Assembly (NCBI GenBank): GCA_036501665.1
Contig: DASXZW010000078.1
Location: 1-64,000, forward strand
Length of the DNA: 64,000 nt
Origin: DATAUD01 sp036501665
Lineage (GTDB): Bacteria > Verrucomicrobiota > Verrucomicrobiia > Limisphaerales > Palsa-1400
Reading direction: 5' to 3'
In this document: positions 8,896 to 16,967 of the stretch, piece by piece
How positions within the stretch are numbered: position 1 is the first letter of the stretch
Layout: every line of letters starts with the position of its first letter
Made by a program: the position numbers and the translations under genes
Notes under the pieces: model-generated
Told to the model about the DNA's origin: nothing
What the model saw: the letters and a program-made list of their open reading frames with translations, nothing else
The model's database searches: none

Positions 8896-9455
8896 AAATA
8901 ACTACGCAAATCCTCCCGGAGCTTTAGCATTCCCCGACGAATCCTGGCCTTGATTGTTCCCAACGGCTCGTTCAGCGTTTCCGCGATTTCCTGATGGGTC
9001 AATCCGCGAAAGAATGCCATTTCTATAGCCTGCCGCTGGTCCTTCGGAAGATTGTTGACGGCGTCATGGATGGCGGTTGCATCTGTTCCGTCCAATTCCG
9101 TTTCAGCCGGAATCGCTTCGGCGGCGCGATCGACTGATTCCTCGCCATCAGTCTCCACTATGATCCGCAAACGCCGTTGGCGCGCGCGCAGGCTGTCGAT
9201 GCAACGGTTGCGCGTCAGGGCAAGCGCCCAATGAAAGGGCTGGCCCTTGGCCGCATCGAACATTTCCGCCTTTATCCAAATTTGCACAAATACATCCTGA
9301 ATCGCTTCTTCCGCATCGGCCACATTTCCGAGAATCCGACACGCGATGGAAAAAAGGGGTCGAGCGGTCTGATCATAAAACTCGCCCAAAGCTTCGAGGT
9401 CGCGCTCCGCAATGCGGCGCAGCAACTCCGTCTGCAATTCTTCCATGTCGTGCAT
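8892..9455 (-). CDS. ECF RNA polymerase sigma factor (SigK/RpoE-like)
   Basis: This 187-residue sigma factor has only regions 2 and 4. Region 2 includes ARPLFSIACRILGNVADAEEAIQDVFVQIW (core-binding DAEE motif). The linker is acidic. Region 4 includes LPKDQRQAIEMAFFRGLTHQEIAETLNEPLGTIKARI, the -35-binding HTH. It overlaps the downstream anti-sigma gene by ATGA, so the two are coupled. The gene diverges from the phosphatase-cytochrome gene at 9646, and the shared 190-base spacer may hold its target promoters. Sigma and ChrR-type partner together suggest control by an oxidative or envelope signal. The alternative ATG three codons in (MEELQ) is possible. Confidence 0.93.
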   Translation of the reverse strand: MHDMEELQTELLRRIAERDLEALGEFYDQTARPLFSIACRILGNVADAEEAIQDVFVQIWIKAEMFDAAKGQPFHWALALTRNRCIDSLRARQRRLRIIVETDGEESVDRAAEAIPAETELDGTDATAIHDAVNNLPKDQRQAIEMAFFRGLTHQEIAETLNEPLGTIKARIRRGMLKLREDLRSYL

Positions 9456-9645
9456 CGTAAGTTCAAAACGCCCCAGGATTTCCTGGAAAACGACCGAACC
9501 AGTCTGCTAATCTTGCCACAGAATTTGCATCGTCCAATAATAATTTACTTCATCATTCCCTGATTATCATTACGACGGTTGGCAGCGCTTGGATGCAAAT
9601 AACTTTGCTGGCTGCGATTCAACTACTTTGGCAACCTCAATTGGT

Positions 9646-10581
9646 ATGAGCCACCGAGGCCTTGCATGGATTGCTGCGCTGCTTGCGTTTTGTTGTTTTC
9701 AGCAACTGCGCGGACAGGACATTTCTTCCAACAATCTGCCGGCCACAGTTCATCCCCTGAAAGCTCCGGGCATCGAGAATTTTTATCGATTGAGCGAGAG
9801 GTTTTATTCCGGGTCTTCCCCTGAAGGCGACGCCGCATTCGCAGAACTAAAGCGCCTTGGCGTCAAAACGATTATCACTGTTGATGGAACAAAGCCTGAT
9901 GTTGAGGCGGCGCAACGTTTCGGCCTGCGATATGTTCACCTGCCGATTGGTTACGATGGTGTGCCCTATAAGCAAGCGCTTCGGTTGGTGAAAGCGGCCA
10001 AAACTTTGCCAGGACCGATCTATGTCCATTGCCATCACGGCATGCATCGCGGTCCTGCTAGCGCGGCGGTGATTTGCATGGCTCTGGAAGATTGGACGCC
10101 GGAGCAAGCGGATTCCTGGCTTCATGTGGCCGGAACTTCGTCGAATTACGCCGGACTTTACCGAAGCGTCGAACGATTTCATCCGCCAACAGCCGAAGTT
10201 TTGGCAAATGTGTCCGCTGATTTTCCTTCCCGCTCGCCGGTGTCGCCGCTGGCCGATGTGATGATCGAAATTGATGGCCGGTTGGATAACATAAAACTCA
10301 TCAAGAAAGCGGGCTACCTTGCGCCGGTTGGACATCCCGACCTTGACCCGAGCCAGGAAGCGCTTTTGCTCGATGAGTTGTTCAAGGAATTGCTGAGATC
10401 GCCCGTCTTGGAAAAGCGAACCGCTGACTTCAAGGCCAAGCTCGCGGAGGCGGCAAGCGCTTCGGGAAAACTTCAAAGCTCTTTATCAGCCAAGGGGTCG
10501 GTCAATACTTTACAAATTGACAATGTGTTTACGAGATTGTCGGATGACTGCACTGCATGTCACAAAAAATACCGTAATTGA
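9646..10581 (+). CDS. Exported dual-specificity-type phosphatase fused to a cytochrome c'-like haem tail
   Basis: Residues 1-24 are a signal peptide (LAWIAALLAFCCFQQLRGQ). Residues ~45-185 match the DSP/tyrosine-phosphatase fold. Strand VKTIITVDGTKPD is followed by the P-loop HCHHGMHRG with nucleophile Cys129 and Arg135 in exact CX5R spacing. The remaining ~125 residues are helical and end DDCTACHKKYRN, where Cys302, Cys305 and His306 form a CxxCH haem c site. CxxCHxxYR at the extreme C-terminus is the signature of cytochrome c'. Export fits periplasmic haem attachment. The start at 9646 was chosen because it begins the signal peptide. A TTG at 9589 is unlikely. It stands divergent from an ECF sigma gene. 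The combination is unusual. Confidence 0.82.
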   Translation: MSHRGLAWIAALLAFCCFQQLRGQDISSNNLPATVHPLKAPGIENFYRLSERFYSGSSPEGDAAFAELKRLGVKTIITVDGTKPDVEAAQRFGLRYVHLPIGYDGVPYKQALRLVKAAKTLPGPIYVHCHHGMHRGPASAAVICMALEDWTPEQADSWLHVAGTSSNYAGLYRSVERFHPPTAEVLANVSADFPSRSPVSPLADVMIEIDGRLDNIKLIKKAGYLAPVGHPDLDPSQEALLLDELFKELLRSPVLEKRTADFKAKLAEAASASGKLQSSLSAKGSVNTLQIDNVFTRLSDDCTACHKKYRN

Positions 10582-10639
10582 CTCAAATTACATTTTTTCC
10601 TTGCTTCCCCCCTTCTCGCTCTGTCATAAAAGCAACGGA

Positions 10640-10701
10640 AGCCACCTGTAACAGCAATGGCGGGCCGAAAAACCCGTAGCTGTCAATAAGGTGGCTTTTT
10701 G
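10640..10701 (+). promoter_or_regulatory. Three-tier hairpin with U-tract between phosphatase and HupE-receptor genes
   Basis: Three nested helices can be read: AGCCACC (10640-10646) with GGTGGCT (10690-10696), ACAGC (10651-10655) with GCTGT (10679-10683), and CGGG (10661-10664) with CCCG (10673-10676). TTTTT follows directly. As it lies 59 bases after one stop and 36 before the next ATG, it may be a terminator for the phosphatase gene, or an attenuator/riboswitch-like leader for the metal-transport gene. It matches no riboswitch consensus that I know. Confidence 0.6.
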
Positions 10702-10736
10702 CTGCCTGCATCCAAAACGATCGTTTGAACGTAAGC

Positions 10737-13409
10737 ATGACTATGCGAAATTGTTTGAAGGTAATCTTGGGCATCTTTCTCCTTCTTTTTCCAACACTGG
10801 CACACGCTCATTCCGCAGGAATGGCTGTGAACGGCTGGGAGGACGGATTCAATCATCCGCTGCACGGTTGGGATCACTTGATTGTAATGATCGGAGTGGG
10901 TTGGTGGGCCGCCCAACAACGTGGACGCGCGGTCTGGTTGATTCCGCTGACGTTCGTCGGGGTGATGACCCTTGGCGGGATCGTCGGCGCGACGGGTGTG
11001 GCGTTGCCGGGAATTGAATTGGCCATTCTTTTGTCAGTTGCAGTTTTCACAGCTTTGGTTGTGAAAAAAGCGCAAATGCGAATGTCCGCCGCTATCGCAG
11101 TCGTAGGTTTCTTCGCCTTTTTTCATGGATTTGCGCACGGCGAGGAAATGCCGCCATCCACGGGCATTCTCATGTTTGGCGCGGGATTTGTAGTGGCGAC
11201 GCTGTTGTTGCATGCGATGGGTCTTGCAACAGGACGGTTGCTCGCGTTCGGCACTGCATGCTTTGTCAGCAGCACAGCGGTCGCCCAATCTCAAGTTACC
11301 AATGCGCCGATCAGTTCGCCTGCGACGAACTCCCAATCCACTTTGCTTCCGACGGTGGTCGTGAACGGTCGCCAGGACAGCATGATTGGCATTGCGTCGT
11401 CGGCAACCCAAGGGACTGTCGGTGCAGCGCAACTTGAGGCGCGTCCCATTTTGCGCGTAGGAGAAATTTTGGAAACCGTGCCGGGAATGATTATCACCCA
11501 GCATGCGGGCGGCGGGAAGGCGAACCAATATTTCCTGCGCGGATTCAATCTCGATCACAGCACCGATTTCGCCACTTACCTCGACGACATGCCGCTCAAT
11601 CTTCCTTCGCACGCGCACGGCGAAGGATACTCGGACATGAACGTTGTCATTCCGGAGTTTGTGCAGCGCGTGAATTACGAGAAAGGCCCCTATTACGCCG
11701 ATGTCGGCAATTATAGTTCTGCTGGAGCAGCACATCTGCAATTTTACAAAGTGCTGCCGGAGGATTTCCTTACAGTGGAAGGAGGCTCATTCGGCTTTGA
11801 GCGAGGAGTGTTTGGTTTGTCGCAAACAATTGGGCCTGGCAATTTGCTTGTCGGCGGCGAGGCATATCACGACGATGGTCCTTGGGTGCATCCCGATGAC
11901 TATTCAAAATTCAACGGCCTGCTCACTTACAGTTTAGGCAACGATGCCAACGGATTCAGCGTCACTGGCCGGGCCTATCACGGCAAATGGAATTCCAGCG
12001 ACCAACTTCCCGGCGACGCCGTCCCCCTTGTCGGTTTATTCGGGACGCTCAACCCGACCGATGGCGGCGAGTCAGAGCGTTATAGTTTGCAAGCCGAATG
12101 GCATCGGCTGAATGAAAATTCGCAGACCAAAATCATGGCCTACGGCTTCTATTACGATTTGGATTTGTTTTCCGATTTCACCTATTTCTTGACCGACCCC
12201 AATAAGGGCGATCAATTTGAGCAACAGGACAGGCGATGGGTGGCCGGGTTGGATGCTCGTCAAACCTACTTTAGCCAATGGTTTGGGAGAGACGTGGAAA
12301 ATTCTTTCGGCCTCCAGGTCCGCAACGATTGGATCAACAACGGCCTTTACCAAACCGAAAATCGCGCACGAGTTGATAAGATCGACTCCGACACAGGCAC
12401 CGTGTTGCCGGCCACAACTCAAGCCGATAATTTCACGGACACACAAGCTGGCATTTATGCGGAAAACAAAGTCCAGTGGACGGATAAATTCCGTTCCGTC
12501 CTCTCCTTGCGCGGAGACCTGGAACATTTCGATGTCACTAGCAAAGTTACGCCGGCCAACTCAGGAAGTTCCACGATGGCGCTGCCGAGTCCGAAGCTGA
12601 GCTTGATTTTCGGCCCGTGGGCGAAAACAGAACTTTACGCGGAAGGCGGCTTTGATTTTCACAGCAACGACGGACGCGGCGCAACGCAAACCGTGGAACC
12701 GGTTTCCGCCGACAACCCCAATCCCGGCACGGCAGTGGCAAGAATTCCAGCCCTGGTGCAAACGAAGGGCGCTGAAATCGGCGTCCGCACTTTGGCTGTT
12801 CCGCATTTGCAGAGCACTGTCTCGCTTTGGTATTTGTACAGCGATTCCGAACTGTTGCAGGATGGCGACACCGGCAGCACCGTCGCCGCAAAACAGCCGG
12901 ATTACCGTTACGGCATCGAGTGGGCCAATTACTACACTCCCATAAAACACCTGGCTTTTGACTTTGATCTCGCGGAGTCCGCGGCGCGCTTTACGTCGGT
13001 GGACTCTGACGATGCCTCGCCGATCAGTCCTGGCAACACGACATTGGGCCCCGGCGGCACTCGCGTTCCCGAAGCGGTGGGAGCGGTGATTTCGGGCGGC
13101 GTTACGCTGTTTGATGAAAGAGGATTTTCAGCAAGCCTCCGTCTCCGATACTTCGGCCCGCGCGATTTAACGTCGGATGGAAATTACCGTTCGTCCGCGA
13201 CTCTGTTGCTCAACGCAGATGTCGGCTACCAAATCAACAAGCATTGGCGAGTGTTCGCCGAGTTCTTAAATCTAACTGACAGCCGAGACCACGACATCGA
13301 TTACGCCTACACTTCGAGAATTACGCCAACAGGTGCCCCGGCGTTCACGCAAGTCTTCCATCCCGTTGAACCCTTCCAAATTCGAGGCGGCGTGACGGCG
13401 CGGTTTTAA
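10737..13409 (+). CDS. HupE/UreJ nickel-cobalt permease fused to a TonB-dependent outer-membrane receptor
   Basis: This is one uninterrupted 890-residue frame. Residues 1-24 are a signal peptide (ending LAHA). Residues 25-185 are a complete HupE: HPLHGWDH (40-47), FHGFAHGEE (129-137) and six membrane helices. The sixth helix, RLLAFGTACFVSSTAVAQ, ends in AVA, a signal-peptidase-type site. A TonB-dependent receptor follows: linker, plug (VVVNGRQDS..., LETVPGMIITQH, FLRGFNLDHSTDFATYLDDMP) and a ~650-residue barrel ending GGVTARF with the outer-membrane terminal Phe. With N-out topology after leader cleavage, six helices leave the receptor in the periplasm, so processing could yield two proteins. 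The plug and early loops carry His-rich LPSHAHGEG and AYHDDGPWVHPDD, suggesting a metal ligand. The start is ATG 10737; a TTG at 10725 also exists. Confidence 0.87.
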   Translation: MTMRNCLKVILGIFLLLFPTLAHAHSAGMAVNGWEDGFNHPLHGWDHLIVMIGVGWWAAQQRGRAVWLIPLTFVGVMTLGGIVGATGVALPGIELAILLSVAVFTALVVKKAQMRMSAAIAVVGFFAFFHGFAHGEEMPPSTGILMFGAGFVVATLLLHAMGLATGRLLAFGTACFVSSTAVAQSQVTNAPISSPATNSQSTLLPTVVVNGRQDSMIGIASSATQGTVGAAQLEARPILRVGEILETVPGMIITQHAGGGKANQYFLRGFNLDHSTDFATYLDDMPLNLPSHAHGEGYSDMNVVIPEFVQRVNYEKGPYYADVGNYSSAGAAHLQFYKVLPEDFLTVEGGSFGFERGVFGLSQTIGPGNLLVGGEAYHDDGPWVHPDDYSKFNGLLTYSLGNDANGFSVTGRAYHGKWNSSDQLPGDAVPLVGLFGTLNPTDGGESERYSLQAEWHRLNENSQTKIMAYGFYYDLDLFSDFTYFLTDPNKGDQFEQQDRRWVAGLDARQTYFSQWFGRDVENSFGLQVRNDWINNGLYQTENRARVDKIDSDTGTVLPATTQADNFTDTQAGIYAENKVQWTDKFRSVLSLRGDLEHFDVTSKVTPANSGSSTMALPSPKLSLIFGPWAKTELYAEGGFDFHSNDGRGATQTVEPVSADNPNPGTAVARIPALVQTKGAEIGVRTLAVPHLQSTVSLWYLYSDSELLQDGDTGSTVAAKQPDYRYGIEWANYYTPIKHLAFDFDLAESAARFTSVDSDDASPISPGNTTLGPGGTRVPEAVGAVISGGVTLFDERGFSASLRLRYFGPRDLTSDGNYRSSATLLLNADVGYQINKHWRVFAEFLNLTDSRDHDIDYAYTSRITPTGAPAFTQVFHPVEPFQIRGGVTARF

Positions 13410-13542
13410 TTGAAGCGGAAGCTTCGCGAACAATAATTTTTCAGTTACAGTCAGACTGCTGAACACGAAAAACGTAACTCAAGCGACTGGCCCGAATAAA
13501 CCTGGCCTTCGCCTCCGCGTTACTGCTGTTGCCGAAACGCTG

Positions 13543-14676
13543 GTGCGCGGTGGGCATCCGTGGGTGTTTTCCAATAGCGTCCGAGAACAGAATCGCGCCG
13601 GGGAGGCCGGCGAATTTGCCGTTATTTTCGACCGGCGTGATAAATTTTTGGCCATCGGATTGTTTGACCCGGAATCACCTATTCGCGTGCGCATTCTGCA
13701 TGTGGGAAAACCATGCGCCATCGACGCAGATTGGTGGCGCGCGCGCGCAGAAGCCGCGACTTCAAGACGCAACGGTTTGTTTGACAACCTTACGACCGGC
13801 TATCGTCTGATCAATGGTGAAAGCGACGGTTGGCCCGGTCTCGTTCTGGATCGGTACGACGAAACATTCGTTTTGAAAATCTATACAGCCGCATGGCTGC
13901 CGCGAGTTAAGCAAATAGCAGACATATTGGCTGCAAAATCCCGTCTTGTATTGCGCCTGAGCCGAAATATCCAGGAACAAGCCGCACGCGTTGGCTTTCA
14001 GGAAGGTCAAATTTTGCGAGGCACGCCCCTAGATGGCACGGTGACTTTTTTGGAGAATGGCCTTCGTTTTGAGGCCGAAGTTTTTAGGGGTCAGAAAACT
14101 GGTTTCTTTCTGGATCAACGTGAAAACCGCCGAAAAGCAGGCGCATTGGCCAATGGCCGGCGCGTATTAAACATTTTCAGCTATACGGGAGGCTTTTCTC
14201 TGTACGCGGCCGTCGGGGGCGCTGATTCTGTTCTAAGTCTTGACATCAGCGAACACGCGCTTTCAGGCGCACGACGAAATTTCGCCTTGAATCAAGACCA
14301 CCCAGCCGTCGTGCGCTGCCAACATGAAACAATTCAAGCCGACGCGTTCAAATGGCTGGCGGCGAAACCGATCCAAAAGTTTGACATGATAATCCTCGAT
14401 CCACCGTCGCTTGCAAAACGAGAATCGGAGCGATCGGTAGCCATCGGCGCGTATGGAAAATTGATCGAAGGCGCCCTGTTGCGCCTCGCTCCCGAAGGCA
14501 TCTTCATCGCGGCTTCCTGTTCCGCACATGTATCCGCCGACGATTTCTTCGCATTGACACGAAAACTCACGCCGGAACTTGAGGAGATGGAAACGACGCG
14601 CCACCCCGCGGATCATCCGGCGACATTTCCCGAAGCCGAATACTTGAAGTGCATTTACCTACGAAGGCGGAGGTGA
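13543..14676 (+). CDS. RlmI-like class I SAM-dependent rRNA methyltransferase (PUA + methylase)
   Basis: The protein belongs to COG1092, which methylates C5 of cytosine in 23S rRNA (RlmI) or related sites. The N-terminal PUA part has GGHPWVFSNSV. The central THUMP-like part has GYRLINGESDGWPGLVLDRYD. The methylase has VLNIFSYTGGFSLYAA (SAM loop, ~207-222) and the catalytic-type DPPS at ~285. The GTG at 13543 lies inside the PUA strand. In-frame codons before it continue the expected LRLRVTAVAETLVR, so the true start is probably upstream at a non-ATG codon (for example CTG at 13456/13459). The open frame begins at 13414. The last 18 bases overlap the convergent CNNM gene. Confidence 0.88.
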   Translation: MRGGHPWVFSNSVREQNRAGEAGEFAVIFDRRDKFLAIGLFDPESPIRVRILHVGKPCAIDADWWRARAEAATSRRNGLFDNLTTGYRLINGESDGWPGLVLDRYDETFVLKIYTAAWLPRVKQIADILAAKSRLVLRLSRNIQEQAARVGFQEGQILRGTPLDGTVTFLENGLRFEAEVFRGQKTGFFLDQRENRRKAGALANGRRVLNIFSYTGGFSLYAAVGGADSVLSLDISEHALSGARRNFALNQDHPAVVRCQHETIQADAFKWLAAKPIQKFDMIILDPPSLAKRESERSVAIGAYGKLIEGALLRLAPEGIFIAASCSAHVSADDFFALTRKLTPELEEMETTRHPADHPATFPEAEYLKCIYLRRRR

Positions 14677-15987
14677 CGGAACGCGCTTCAATTGCAGCAA
14701 CGCAACCCTCGCCCCATCCGTCTGCTCGACGCGCAATTCGTATTGACCCAGCGTCATCGCGTCACCGCGCTTGGGAAATCCGCCCAATCGCTGCGTCACC
14801 CATCCGCTGGCCGTGGAAATGCCATCGCCGGAAATTTCCGGCCCAACCAACTCCGCCAATTCATGCAACGGCAACGCCCCGTCGATCTCCCAGAGATTTT
14901 CGCCCACCGGGCGCAGCAGCGGTTTTTCCTGGTCGAATTCGTCCTGGATCTGTCCGACCAATTCCTCCAGCACATTTTCCAGCGTCACCATCCCCAGCGT
15001 TCCGCCATATTCATCAACGACGATGGCGAAGTGCAGCTTGCGGTCAAGGAAAAGCTGGAGCAGTTTTTCGAGCCGCGCCGTTTCCGGCACGTAAATCAAT
15101 TTCCGCGCGACACGTCCCAATTCCGACGCGCGCTCCATTTTCGCAGCCGACGCGTAAAGGTCTTTGATGTGCACGACACCGATGGACTTATCCAGCTCGC
15201 CTCCCTGGCAAAGTGGAAATCGCGAATACCGCGTCTTTTCCGCAATTTCAATACAGGCGCGAACGCCGCATTCGGTGTCAAATAGAGAAATTTCCTGGCG
15301 AGGCCGCATGATGTTTCGCACCAGGTGGCGGTTCAGGTCCAAAGCATTGAGGACGATCGAATGGCCGAGGGAACTCCCGCGCGCGCCGGGCTGTCTCAAC
15401 ATCAAACGCAATTCCTCCTCGGTCTGCGCGAAGCGCGCAGTCGCGGAAGATTCGATCCCCACCCGGCGCAACAGCCATTGTGCCGACTGGTTCAGAATCC
15501 AATTGAACGGGTACGAAATTCGATAAAACCAATTCAGCGGCGTGGCAACCCACAAAGCCGTGGGAAGAGCAGTTTGGATGGCAAACCATTTTGGCCCAAG
15601 TTCTCCCAGAACAATCTGGAGAAAAGTAGCGACGGAAAAGCCGACCGCAAAAGCCGCAGTTTGTTGAACCTCTGACGAAGCGACGCCAATTCCCGCGAGC
15701 AACGGCGAAAGCAAAGCCATGAAGACCGGTTGCGCCAGCCAGCCCAAACCGAGGCTCGCCATTGTGATTCCAAGTTGTGTGGCGCTTAAGTACGAGGTCA
15801 GGTTTCGCAAAATGTGCTGGGCCAGTCGCGCGCGGCGATTCCCCGCCACAACGAGCGGTTCCAATTGCGTTTCCCGCAACTTCACGAATGCAAATTCTGC
15901 CGCGACAAAAAAGCCGTTCGCCAGGACGATGGCCAGCACTCCCAGCAGCCGGAGCGCGTTGCGCGCGATGAGGTCGGAATTCATCAC
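14659..15987 (-). CDS. CNNM/HlyC-CorC family transporter protein, full-length (third of three)
   Basis: The protein has 442 residues. Residues 1-190 are the DUF21 membrane domain with about four helices (GFFVAAEFAFVKLRETQL). Then comes a CBS pair (~210-340, with IMRPRQEISLF and YGGTLGMVTLENVLEELVG) and a C-terminal CorC_HlyC domain (LPLHELAELVG...). Family members export or regulate Mg2+/Co2+ or Na+ across the inner membrane. Translation starts at GTG 15987 or ATG 15984, overlapping the stop of the upstream paralogue. It is the last gene of a three-gene operon of homologues. Confidence 0.88.
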   Translation of the reverse strand: MMNSDLIARNALRLLGVLAIVLANGFFVAAEFAFVKLRETQLEPLVVAGNRRARLAQHILRNLTSYLSATQLGITMASLGLGWLAQPVFMALLSPLLAGIGVASSEVQQTAAFAVGFSVATFLQIVLGELGPKWFAIQTALPTALWVATPLNWFYRISYPFNWILNQSAQWLLRRVGIESSATARFAQTEEELRLMLRQPGARGSSLGHSIVLNALDLNRHLVRNIMRPRQEISLFDTECGVRACIEIAEKTRYSRFPLCQGGELDKSIGVVHIKDLYASAAKMERASELGRVARKLIYVPETARLEKLLQLFLDRKLHFAIVVDEYGGTLGMVTLENVLEELVGQIQDEFDQEKPLLRPVGENLWEIDGALPLHELAELVGPEISGDGISTASGWVTQRLGGFPKRGDAMTLGQYELRVEQTDGARVALLQLKRVPSPPPS

Positions 15988-16967
15988 TTCACGTCTCCAA
16001 AGATGACTTTGAAAACATCCTGCAGGCTGATGATGCCAATCTCCCGGTTGTTTTGTCCCGTAACGACGGCCTGTCTCCGCCCGGTGTGTTGCATTCGTCG
16101 CAACGCCTCTTCGAGCAGCATTTCCTCGGGAAGAAACATCGGTGGTTGAAGGTAGTCGCGCGCCGGCTTGTTTGGATCCAAATCTGTCAAATACAGGACG
16201 TGCTCAAGATTGACAATGCCGGTGGTGCGTTTCGTCTTCAAATCGAACACGGGCGCGCGCGTGAGATTGCGCTCACGGCAAATAGCGAGCACGCGGCTCA
16301 TTGGGGCATCCTCCGCAAAAAGAGTCACGTTCGCCATCGGAACCATTACATGGCGCACCCGACGGTTGGGCAAATCCAGAACGCGGTTGATCATCAACTT
16401 TTCCTCGCGCGTCAAATCCGGGGCCGCTTCCTGCATGACGAATCGCAATTCATCCCTACTGCCGAAAAGCCGTCCGGTGTAAGCACGACCACCCGTCCAC
16501 CGCAAAAATCCTCCCGAAAACCAGGCCACAATTCCAACCAACGGCGATAAAATCCCATGAATCCACCGAAAGGGAAACGCCATCGCGAGGGACAGCCGGT
16601 TTGGATAACGCTGGAAAACGGTTTTAGGCGCCAATTCGCAGATAATGTAAAAAAGAAAAACTCCCGCGATAAAAGCTGCCGCTTCCAAAACAGGACGATG
16701 GCCCAAATCCCTTTGAAGTTGCAAAAATCCGAGGCTGAAAATGACGAAGTTGACCACCGTATTGCCGACCAAAATGGTCCACAAAAAATCCTCGGGATTT
16801 TGCAGGAAGCTTTGCAAAACAGATGCCCGGCGATCACCCGTCCGTGTCAATTGCCTGATTCTAAAACGATTCAGCGCCATGACTCCGCTTTCCATTCCAG
16901 AGAAAAGGAACGAAAGCGCCACGCAAAGCAACGCAACCAGGAATAATAGAATATCGGTTGCGCTCAT
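15984..16967 (-). CDS. CNNM/HlyC-CorC family protein lacking the CorC_HlyC domain (second of three)
   Basis: The protein has 327 residues with a DUF21 membrane domain (residues 1-180; LSFLFSGMESGVMALNRFRIRQL), then a CBS pair (MVPMANVTLFAEDAPMSRVL..., RRQAVVTGQNNREIGIISLQDVF). It ends right after the second CBS, so it lacks the C-terminal CorC_HlyC domain found in both neighbours. The CBS pair usually binds ATP/Mg2+ and gates transport. The start overlaps the stop of the upstream paralogue by ATGA, and its stop overlaps the next. A heteromeric transporter built from the three products is possible but inferred. Confidence 0.87.
   Translation of the reverse strand: MSATDILLFLVALLCVALSFLFSGMESGVMALNRFRIRQLTRTGDRRASVLQSFLQNPEDFLWTILVGNTVVNFVIFSLGFLQLQRDLGHRPVLEAAAFIAGVFLFYIICELAPKTVFQRYPNRLSLAMAFPFRWIHGILSPLVGIVAWFSGGFLRWTGGRAYTGRLFGSRDELRFVMQEAAPDLTREEKLMINRVLDLPNRRVRHVMVPMANVTLFAEDAPMSRVLAICRERNLTRAPVFDLKTKRTTGIVNLEHVLYLTDLDPNKPARDYLQPPMFLPEEMLLEEALRRMQHTGRRQAVVTGQNNREIGIISLQDVFKVIFGDVK

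Noticed and set aside
10583..10736. Cobalamin or other known riboswitch before the HupE fusion
   Set aside because: GCCACCTGTAAC looks slightly like the cobalamin core, but the rest of the consensus and its length are missing. Left as an unassigned structured leader.
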